Shown here one piece after another: positions 8,497 through 15,387 of a stretch of 60,733 nucleotides of DNA; the first letter of the stretch is position 1; the number at the start of each line of letters is the position of its first letter. The notes beneath the pieces are model-generated. The model saw nothing but the letters and a program-made list of their open reading frames with translations. It did not search any database and was not told where the DNA came from. Source of the stretch: Bacteroidales bacterium (lineage in GTDB: Bacteria > Bacteroidota > Bacteroidia > Bacteroidales > UBA932). The position numbers and the translations under genes are program-made. Where the stretch lies: assembly GCA_020026355.1 (NCBI GenBank), contig JAHHQP010000010.1, forward strand, positions 1 to 60,733, written 5' to 3'.

Positions 8497-9762
8497 ATGG
8501 AAATGAAAATGACTATTTTATTAGCGGTGATCGTCTTCGTGATCCTCACGGTCGTCCTGGTTGCCCTTCTGCTTTTCATCAAGTCCAAACTGACCCCGAA
8601 GGGAACAGTGAAGATCGACATCAATGATGGAAGCAAGATCGTTGAAGTGACTCCAGGCCAGAACCTGCTCAACACACTCGCTGAGAAGAAGATTTTCCTT
8701 CCGTCAGCTTGTGGTGGAAAAGGTGCTTGCGGCCAGTGCAAATGCCGTGTCACTGAAGGTGGCGGAGAAATCCTTCCTACTGAGGTCGGTTTCTTCAACA
8801 GAAAACAGATCGCCAACCACTGGAGACTCGGTTGCCAGGTGAAAGTGAAAGAGAACCTGAGCATCAAGATTCCGGAATCAGCACTCGATGTAAGGAAATG
8901 GGAGTGCGAAGTGGTTTCCAACCACAATGTCGCTACCTTCATCAAGGAGTTTGTCGTCAAGCTTCCTGAAGGTGAGCATCTCCACTTCAAATCCGGTGGA
9001 TATATCCAGATCGACGTTCCTGCAGTCACTGTCGACTACAAGGATATCGATGTGGACGAGCAGTACAGAGAAGACTGGAAGAAGATGGGTGTCTTCAACC
9101 TGAAGATGGTGAACCCTACTCCTACCATCCGTGCTTACTCTATGGCCTGCTACCCTGCTGAGGGTGATATCATCAAACTGAACGTACGTATCGCTACCCC
9201 TCCTATGGACAGAGCGACACACAAGTTCATCGACGTGAACCCAGGTGTATGTTCTTCTTACATCTACTCCCTCAAACCAGGTGACAAGATCACCATTTCA
9301 GGTCCTTACGGTGAGTTCTTCCTTCCGGAGAACCTTCCAGAGGATCAGGAGCTGATCTTCGTCGGTGGTGGTGCAGGTATGGCGCCTATGAGAAGCCACA
9401 TCATGCATCTGTTCAGAACTGAGCACACGACCAGAAAAGTCAACTTCTTCTACGGTGCACGTAGCTTGAAGGAAGCTTTCTACCTCGAGGACTACCACGC
9501 TATCGAGAAAGACTTCCCGAACTTCAAGTTCAACCTTGCTCTCGACAGACCGGACCCTGCAGCTGATGAGGCAGGCGTACCTTATGTCGCAGGTTTCGTC
9601 CACAACGTCATGTACGAGACTTACCTGAAACAGCATGAGAACCCTGAGGATGCGATCTACCTCATGTGCGGACCTCCTATGATGGTCAAATCAGTTGTCA
9701 ACCTGCTGGACAGCCTCGGCGTACCGCCAGAGAATATCCTCTACGACAACTTCGGTGCATAA
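8497..9762 (+). CDS. nqrF: Na+-NQR subunit F, NADH-oxidising 2Fe-2S/FAD subunit
   Basis: NqrF takes electrons from NADH through FAD to a 2Fe-2S cluster. The 421-residue protein has one N-terminal transmembrane helix (about 6-28). A ferredoxin domain follows, with ligands Cys72, Cys78, Cys81 and Cys113. Next comes a ferredoxin-NADP-reductase-like FAD/NADH module with RAYSMA for FAD, GGGAGMAPMRSH for NADH and a C-terminal MCGPPMM. Length and spacing agree with the Vibrio-type subunit. It is the last gene of the operon and is followed by a bidirectional hairpin terminator. Confidence 0.96.
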   Translation: MEMKMTILLAVIVFVILTVVLVALLLFIKSKLTPKGTVKIDINDGSKIVEVTPGQNLLNTLAEKKIFLPSACGGKGACGQCKCRVTEGGGEILPTEVGFFNRKQIANHWRLGCQVKVKENLSIKIPESALDVRKWECEVVSNHNVATFIKEFVVKLPEGEHLHFKSGGYIQIDVPAVTVDYKDIDVDEQYREDWKKMGVFNLKMVNPTPTIRAYSMACYPAEGDIIKLNVRIATPPMDRATHKFIDVNPGVCSSYIYSLKPGDKITISGPYGEFFLPENLPEDQELIFVGGGAGMAPMRSHIMHLFRTEHTTRKVNFFYGARSLKEAFYLEDYHAIEKDFPNFKFNLALDRPDPAADEAGVPYVAGFVHNVMYETYLKQHENPEDAIYLMCGPPMMVKSVVNLLDSLGVPPENILYDNFGA

Positions 9763-9777
9763 GGCATCCCGATAAAC

Positions 9778-9818
9778 AAGAAATCGGATCATCTTTTGAA
9801 GATGGTCCGATTTCTTTT
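9778..9818. terminator. Bidirectional terminator between nqrF and a glycosyltransferase gene
   Basis: AAGAAATCGG at 9778-9787 and CCGATTTCTT at 9806-9815, plus inner pairing ATCTT/AAGAT, form a long stem with a T-rich end. It lies between convergent genes and overlaps the last bases of the minus-strand gene. Confidence 0.8.
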
Positions 9819-10743
9819 ATTTGAACAAGGCGTAAATCTTGATGATGAGCTGTGCTGGAAGCGAGAGCCGGGAGTGCAGATTGAAAGGAGCCTTGCGGAT
9901 ACCGGCTGCAAGCGCAGGAAAGGTGCTGAAAAGGTTCAGTTTATGAACTATGGAGTTCCAGCCCGTCGTCACGAAGATATCACCGAAAATCGGCGCTACC
10001 GGACTTTTCTCCACATGTTCGCTGAAATGACTGTAGAGATCCATCATGTTCAAGGAAGACTGCAGCCTGCGTCCTGCATGGTCTGCAGAAGAAGCGGAAA
10101 AAGGATTGGACAAGCGGTAATGGTACAGCGGACATGCCAGATGAGAATAGCTCCGGGCATACCAGAACAACTGTACCGACATATAGATATCGTCATGCAT
10201 CTGATAAGGAGAGAAAAAGATCTCGTGCTCCTTGAAGAGTCTCCTGCTGAAACATTTCGTGACCAGGTAGGCCCTGGTCCTGTAGTTGAACAGATTCCGG
10301 ATCAATGAATCCTTTTCCGCCAAGCTGTAGTCCCGTTCGCGGCAGAGTCGAGTCCGGTTTCCATATTCTTTGTAAAGATCGAAATAAATGATGTCGTCAC
10401 CCGATTTTTCCGCACTTTCCATAAGTCTGGAAGCCGTATCAGGCTCGATCCAGTCATCAGAGTCGCAGAAAAGGATATAGTCACCGCTCGAAGCCTCCAA
10501 CCCGTTCCTGCGGGCTGCGGAAACTCCGGCATTCTCCTGATCCAGAAGAATGATCCGCTCCTTCAGATGAGAGAACTTATCCTCTATCAGCTGACGGAGG
10601 ATCTGCATGGAAGCATCCTTCGTCCCATCATTGACAAAGATGAATTCAGTCTCAGGATAAGTCTGGGACAGGACAGAATCAGCACATTGCCCGATATACT
10701 TCTCTACGCCATATATCGGGACAATGATGGAAATCTTCTTCAT
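9817..10743 (-). CDS. GT2-family glycosyltransferase
   Basis: This 308-residue GT-A-fold transferase begins MKKISIIVPIYGVEKYIGQC. It carries the nucleotide-binding VNDGTKD near residue 40 and a DSDD motif (the DxD-type metal site) near residue 95, so it should add a sugar from an NDP-sugar to a surface polysaccharide or lipid-linked chain. The start at 10743 is chosen over an upstream ATG because it opens on the conserved strand and lies one base after the stop of the preceding gene, suggesting translational coupling. Acceptor and sugar cannot be read from sequence. Confidence 0.85.
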   Translation of the reverse strand: MKKISIIVPIYGVEKYIGQCADSVLSQTYPETEFIFVNDGTKDASMQILRQLIEDKFSHLKERIILLDQENAGVSAARRNGLEASSGDYILFCDSDDWIEPDTASRLMESAEKSGDDIIYFDLYKEYGNRTRLCRERDYSLAEKDSLIRNLFNYRTRAYLVTKCFSRRLFKEHEIFFSPYQMHDDIYMSVQLFWYARSYSHLACPLYHYRLSNPFSASSADHAGRRLQSSLNMMDLYSHFSEHVEKSPVAPIFGDIFVTTGWNSIVHKLNLFSTFPALAAGIRKAPFNLHSRLSLPAQLIIKIYALFK

Positions 10744-10744
10744 G

Positions 10745-11578
10745 TCAGACGATCTTTTGGAAACGATCCGGAATGCGGACGATAAGAGCGATCTCGAACA
10801 TGGCCGGTTTATTCCAGGCATAAGGCGGACGGAAGATGGTCTGCACGGTTCTGGCGAAACGTACGGAACTGTCCCAATCGTGGGCCCGACGTTCGGTCAC
10901 CAGACGGATGGTCCTGGACCTGCGAGCCAGATGTTTCGTCCAGCCAGCCTCCCTTCTGGAAGGATCGGCGAAGCGAGCCTGGATACGTCCCAGATCGAAA
11001 TAGCCGAAATGGAAAAGATAGAGATCCTTGCCGATATGGAAGTTATGCCCTTTGATCCGATGGAAACCGGAACCCCATCTCAATGGCCTTGCCTGAACTG
11101 ATGGTTTCGTATAGCGCGTGGACAAGCGAGCATAATGCCGCTGAGACAAGAAAGGTAAAGTGGTCTGGATATCCCCTTCTTCCTCCGTATGCTGACCGAC
11201 ATCCACTCCCAGACCGGAAAGCGAGGACCGGATCTCGGCGTTGCTCAGATATTCGGAAAGAGACAGACCCAGGGCCGGATCGACAATCAGGAACTCGTCA
11301 GCATCGACACCGATCACCAGATCATAGGTCCTGAACAGTTCCGCAGCTCTATCCGACAGGAAGGACAGACGTCCTTTCTCCGCCTCGACGACCTTGCCGG
11401 GAATCTTGTCACAAGCAATGACATTGACACCTGGACACCAGTCAGGAATCGGCTGATCCTTACCATCCAGATAAACATACAGATTCTCGTTCCCGAGTTC
11501 CGCACCATAGTAAGCTACCCACTTTCGCAGATAGAATTCATCATTGCGGACCATGGTCAACGCACAAATTTTCTTCAT
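10745..11578 (-). CDS. Glycosyltransferase-like protein, Glyco_tranf_2_4 type
   Basis: The 277-residue protein begins MKKICALTMVRNDEFYLRKWVAYYG, the hallmark of the glycosyl transferase family 2 subgroup that includes many surface-glycan enzymes. GVDADEF near residue 90 is the likely DxD metal/nucleotide site, and a basic C-terminal half follows. It sits between the DUF47 gene (15 bp upstream) and the GT2 gene (1 bp downstream), so the three probably form one operon. Specificity is unknown. Confidence 0.75.
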   Translation of the reverse strand: MKKICALTMVRNDEFYLRKWVAYYGAELGNENLYVYLDGKDQPIPDWCPGVNVIACDKIPGKVVEAEKGRLSFLSDRAAELFRTYDLVIGVDADEFLIVDPALGLSLSEYLSNAEIRSSLSGLGVDVGQHTEEEGDIQTTLPFLSQRHYARLSTRYTKPSVQARPLRWGSGFHRIKGHNFHIGKDLYLFHFGYFDLGRIQARFADPSRREAGWTKHLARRSRTIRLVTERRAHDWDSSVRFARTVQTIFRPPYAWNKPAMFEIALIVRIPDRFQKIV

Positions 11579-11593
11579 AACCTTCAGATTAGA

Positions 11594-12244
11594 TTAAACA
11601 TACCTCAAGATGATCTTCCGGATCAGATCCGAAATCGTCTTCGCCGAATCCGTAGCGGTCTCCAGCACCTCTGCAATGTTCTTATACTTCATCAGCTCGA
11701 CACCGTTCTTCTCGTGCTTGAAAATGTAACCGATATAATCTTCATAAGCTTCATCGGCCGCATGCTCCAGTTCCGTGATGCGGTCACACTGCAGGACAAT
11801 GGAACTGTAGTTCGACTGTCCGTGCTTCATCAAGCCCATGATGATGTTCAAGGCATCGGCCTGCGCATCGATATACTGGGCCAGATCTGCGATCTGGTCG
11901 TCGATCTTCGTCGGTGAATACAAGAGAAATGACTTCGCGCAAGTATTGATGTAATCCAGGAAATCATCGATGAAGTTGGCCAGGGACTGCAGATCCGCAC
12001 GTTCGGAATTCGAATAGAAATGCCGGTACAGTTCCTCGTAGAAATCCGGGAGCAAGGCATCTGCCTGCACTTCACAGGCCTTCACTTCCTGCTCTAAATG
12101 TTTCCACATGGTACTGTCTGTCGTCTGGACCATATTCAGCAGCGCTTTGGACGCCTCCTTGATATAAGTGGTCTGCTGGTTGAAAATAGGAAGATCATAA
12201 TTCTTCCTACTGAACAATCTACGGGCTTTGAATATTAATTTCAT
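11594..12244 (-). CDS. DUF47 (PhoU-like) protein
   Basis: This 216-residue, mostly alpha-helical protein has the DUF47/PhoU-related pattern of repeated helical bundles with conserved acidic residues (for example DFLDYI and ELEHAADEAYEDYI). Family members are usually encoded next to a Pit-type phosphate transporter and are thought to modulate it. No transporter is adjacent here; instead two glycosyltransferase genes follow on the same strand. The start is taken at ATG 12244 (MKLIFKARRLFSRK); the longer upstream ORF adds a sequence unlike the family. A -7-like TATATTTG lies at 12262-12269 on the minus strand. Confidence 0.8.
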   Translation of the reverse strand: MKLIFKARRLFSRKNYDLPIFNQQTTYIKEASKALLNMVQTTDSTMWKHLEQEVKACEVQADALLPDFYEELYRHFYSNSERADLQSLANFIDDFLDYINTCAKSFLLYSPTKIDDQIADLAQYIDAQADALNIIMGLMKHGQSNYSSIVLQCDRITELEHAADEAYEDYIGYIFKHEKNGVELMKYKNIAEVLETATDSAKTISDLIRKIILRYV

Positions 12245-12413
12245 TACGGATTCATTTATCTCAAATATAGAATTAATTTTCCTGACATCATAGCGTTCTC
12301 CAGCGAAGGACCTTAAAAATTGTATCAAAACCTTAAAAAAAAGAAAATTCAACGATCAGAATCTTAAAATCTTCCTCGAATGAAAATAAGAAAGATAGTT
12401 TTGCAGAAAAAAG

Positions 12414-12962
12414 ATGAAAACGATACTGACAGTACTTCTGCTCACGTTCGGCATCGGAATCACTCCCTGCCGCGCCGCCGGACAGACAGAAAAGACAGGA
12501 CAGGTACGAAAGCCTGCCTTCTGCATCAGCACCGACCTCATGGAAGGAATCCGAGACAGACAGATGAACCTGCAGTTTTCCTATGACTTCCATCCGCAAT
12601 GGAGCCTGACGGCCGGTGCTGGAATCCGGACAGGTCACCGTTCCGGAAAGATAGGCCTCCGGTACTATCCTTCCGTAATATCCGGTTTCTACTTGAGCGG
12701 AAACCTGGGTAAGGATCTGAGTACTGATCCGGATAAGGAGCAGGATACGAGTTTGAGTACGCCCCCGGGCAAGAATCCGGACAAGGAGCAGGATGGGCTG
12801 CCGGACCGTGGACAGCTGCCGGACCTGGAATTCGGACTCGGCTGGCAGATCAGTATCGGCAGTCATCTGATCTGCAGGATAGAAGTCTCTACCTCTGTCC
12901 TGGCTGAAGAACCTGCAATGTGGAACGAAGGCTTTGCCTTACAGATCGGTTACCGTTTCTGA
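12414..12962 (+). CDS. Small outer-membrane beta-barrel-like protein
   Basis: This 182-residue protein has an N-terminal signal peptide (about residues 1-22), alternating-polarity strands and a terminal aromatic residue (GYRF at the end), features of small outer-membrane barrels. A Pro/Asp/Lys-rich insert at about 103-128 contains two PDKEQD copies. It precedes two FimB/Mfa2-like lipoprotein genes on the same strand; in Bacteroidales fimbrial loci a small outer-membrane protein (often DUF3575 type) commonly occupies this place. Membership in that family is an inference. A TAGTTTTG -7-like element is at 12396-12403. Confidence 0.6.
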   Translation: MKTILTVLLLTFGIGITPCRAAGQTEKTGQVRKPAFCISTDLMEGIRDRQMNLQFSYDFHPQWSLTAGAGIRTGHRSGKIGLRYYPSVISGFYLSGNLGKDLSTDPDKEQDTSLSTPPGKNPDKEQDGLPDRGQLPDLEFGLGWQISIGSHLICRIEVSTSVLAEEPAMWNEGFALQIGYRF

Positions 12963-12964
12963 AT

Positions 12965-14083
12965 ATGGAAAAAATAAGAATAATGAGAGATGATATAGAG
13001 GGTCGGGACCTTTTCTCCAAAACATTCAATCATCATACTTGCCCTCATCTGGGCACAACCTTGCTTTTCTTGGTCCCGGCCTTTCTATATCTTTCATCCT
13101 GCACGAGCGTTCCTGCGCCTGTGAATCAGGAAGTCATGATCACGACGAATGACAGTCGGCCTTGTCCGTCAGCGACAGAAGACTGCGGAACAGCCGATCT
13201 GCATATCTTCACCTACAATGACGATCCCCTGAAACGTCTGGATGCCTACCAGCATTATACAGACCCGGATCCTGCAAACATCAAGATCAGTTCGAGGAGC
13301 GGTAGAAAAACCGTCCTTCTCTGCGCGAACAGCCAGCGAGACTCCTTCAGCTGGCAGGAAATCCAGTCGCTCTACCATCTGGACCGTCTCAGTTTTCCGC
13401 TGGAGAACGAAGATCCGGAGCGCCCGCTTTCTTCAGGACTGCTCCATCTCGAAGCCGGAGAGCAGCGGAAAGGACTCCGCCATGAACTGACTCCCTTCCT
13501 GTCCAGGATAGAACTGCATACCCTCAGGGTAGATTTCTCCGGAACCAGCTACCGAGGAAGTCCATTGACAGACATCAAGATCTACCTGACCAACGTGAAC
13601 GGTGAGGTCACCTTGCTGGAGAAGGATTTTTCCCGGCCGGTCCGTTACATGAACCACCGGAAACTGGATCAGGATGGGCTGCAACGGTTCAAGCATCCGG
13701 AAATGCTCTTCCAGAAGATCGGGAACATTCCGGACCTGCGCACCTGCTGGCCCCAGGTAAGTCTTCATTGTTTTCCGAACACCTGTGCGACAGAAGACAT
13801 GGGCACCTCATTTACCCGACTGGTCATCGAGGGCAAGATCAACGGCAAGACCTACTACTACCCGATTCCTATCGGCCGCAGATTGTCCAGAGTACCTTTT
13901 CCCAGGGCAGCGACGGACAAGGAGCCTCCCGGAATCCAGCGCAACTGCCGCTATGTCTATGAAGTGACGATCAGGAGAACCGGCTCCACGGATCCGGATA
14001 CTCCCGTGGATTTCGGAACAGTAGAAACCGCATTGAATATCGAACCATGGAAAGAAAAACCAGCTTACAGCATCAGTTTCTGA
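12965..14083 (+). CDS. FimB/Mfa2-family-like fimbrial lipoprotein
   Basis: From ATG 12965 the protein is 372 residues with an N-terminal basic stretch, a hydrophobic segment and the lipobox LYLSSC, so a lipoprotein. The mature part is beta-rich, with ADLHIFTYNDD typical of the first transthyretin-like domain of FimB/Mfa2 anchor subunits, and later FLSRIELHTLRVDFSG. In this family the protein caps or anchors type V fimbriae in the outer membrane. An ATG at 12983 is an alternative start. It overlaps the next gene by 37 bp. Polymer partners are not evident in the window. Confidence 0.65.
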   Translation: MEKIRIMRDDIEGRDLFSKTFNHHTCPHLGTTLLFLVPAFLYLSSCTSVPAPVNQEVMITTNDSRPCPSATEDCGTADLHIFTYNDDPLKRLDAYQHYTDPDPANIKISSRSGRKTVLLCANSQRDSFSWQEIQSLYHLDRLSFPLENEDPERPLSSGLLHLEAGEQRKGLRHELTPFLSRIELHTLRVDFSGTSYRGSPLTDIKIYLTNVNGEVTLLEKDFSRPVRYMNHRKLDQDGLQRFKHPEMLFQKIGNIPDLRTCWPQVSLHCFPNTCATEDMGTSFTRLVIEGKINGKTYYYPIPIGRRLSRVPFPRAATDKEPPGIQRNCRYVYEVTIRRTGSTDPDTPVDFGTVETALNIEPWKEKPAYSISF

Positions 14084-15360
14084 ACCTGGCAGGCTTGCTC
14101 TGCCTCTTGCTGCTGTCGTGCTCCTGCATCGGAACGACACCGACCGGAACGATGGATAGCATCAGACTTGTCCTGCCGGAAAGCAGTTTCAGCACCCGAT
14201 CCTATGAACCGGAAGAAGAACGGCTCAGCGACATCCACATTTTCATCTTCAGCGCAGAAGGGGAACTGGAATTCTGCCGCCACCTGCAGGCTTCCGAACT
14301 GGAAAACTGCGGAGAAGGACGCTGCTGTGAAGTGCAGCTGATCCATGGCCGGACCTACGACATCCATATCTGCGCCAATATCGGCATAGAACCGGAAATC
14401 CGGACCCGGGAAGAGCTGGAGCGACTGACCTGCCACCTTTCCTGGCCGGACGACTATCGCGGTGGAATTCCGATGAGCGCCAGTCAGGAAGGGGTACGGA
14501 TCGACCGCAGCAGGACACTGTTCCTGCCCCTCGAAAGACTGATGGCCAAGATCAGTCTGCAGTTCGACCGGAGCCAGCTTGCAGAAGATGTGGAACTGAC
14601 GGTGCGCAGCGTCCGGATCGGGAATTGCCCGAAAAGATCCCTGATCTTCAGCAGAAACACCGTCACGACTGCCGATGCCCTCTTCCCGAACGGTTTTGTC
14701 CGGAACGCGGAAGAATGTGCGCCCCTCAACCGGAACCGCAAGGACGGAATCAGTGACGAGATTACCCTCTATCTGCTGGAGAACATGCAGGGCAAGATCG
14801 AAGGAACGGACGGAACAGCGTCCGGCAAGCTCTTCCCTCCTGAAGATGTCCGTTCTGCCTGTGCCTCCTTCATCGAGATCAGCATGGAATACCTGTCTCC
14901 GAGATACTTCACCTCCAGCCGCGAGCTGAAATACAGGTTCTGGCTGGGAGAAGACAATGTGGATGTGAACATCGAAAGAAACTGCCATTACCGGATCACG
15001 GTCTGTCCAGCCGGAGACGGTCTGGATGCCGAGGGCTGGAGAATCGACAAGACCGGGCTGCAGGACCGGTTGGAAGAAGTGGAATTCAAGATCCTGCCGG
15101 GACGTTACCTGGAAGGCAGGGTCGGCGAAGATCTTCATGTCTGGTGTGAATATCGTCCGTCCTGGGCCAATTTCGACATCGGGCTGGAAGAACTGGAGAA
15201 TGATAAGGCCAGAGGACTCTATGATTACACCTTGGATCGGGACGGACGCGGTGTCGTGCTGCACCTGAAACACCCGGGACAAGGAATCCTGTACATGGAG
15301 GCAGGTCCTCCGGTCAACAGGAGCGACATGGTCTGCATCGAGATCCTGCCCGCCGCCTGA
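14047..15360 (+). CDS. Second FimB/Mfa2-like surface lipoprotein
   Basis: The 437-residue protein has a lipoprotein signal (LLLLSCSC), then DIHIFIFSAEGELEFCRHLQ, matching the conserved strand pair of FimB/Mfa2 and related DUF4906-type lipoproteins. RLMAKISLQFDRS near residue 165 is the matching inter-domain strand. Its start lies inside the upstream gene in another frame, implying coupled translation. The tandem arrangement suggests tip and anchor components of one surface appendage, although no separate major fimbrillin gene is visible nearby. Confidence 0.65.
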   Translation: MERKTSLQHQFLNLAGLLCLLLLSCSCIGTTPTGTMDSIRLVLPESSFSTRSYEPEEERLSDIHIFIFSAEGELEFCRHLQASELENCGEGRCCEVQLIHGRTYDIHICANIGIEPEIRTREELERLTCHLSWPDDYRGGIPMSASQEGVRIDRSRTLFLPLERLMAKISLQFDRSQLAEDVELTVRSVRIGNCPKRSLIFSRNTVTTADALFPNGFVRNAEECAPLNRNRKDGISDEITLYLLENMQGKIEGTDGTASGKLFPPEDVRSACASFIEISMEYLSPRYFTSSRELKYRFWLGEDNVDVNIERNCHYRITVCPAGDGLDAEGWRIDKTGLQDRLEEVEFKILPGRYLEGRVGEDLHVWCEYRPSWANFDIGLEELENDKARGLYDYTLDRDGRGVVLHLKHPGQGILYMEAGPPVNRSDMVCIEILPAA

Positions 15361-15387
15361 AGTTGAAGAGAATGCCCGTTCTGCCGT

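Noticed and set aside
12721..12800. Repeated GGATAAGGAGCAGGAT-like unit
   Set aside because: Only two imperfect copies inside a coding gene, giving the PDKEQD repeat; not a mobile or CRISPR repeat.
14065..15282. 405-codon minus-strand frame opposite the second FimB/Mfa2-like gene
   Set aside because: The plus-strand frame has a lipobox and family motifs; the reverse frame has neither.
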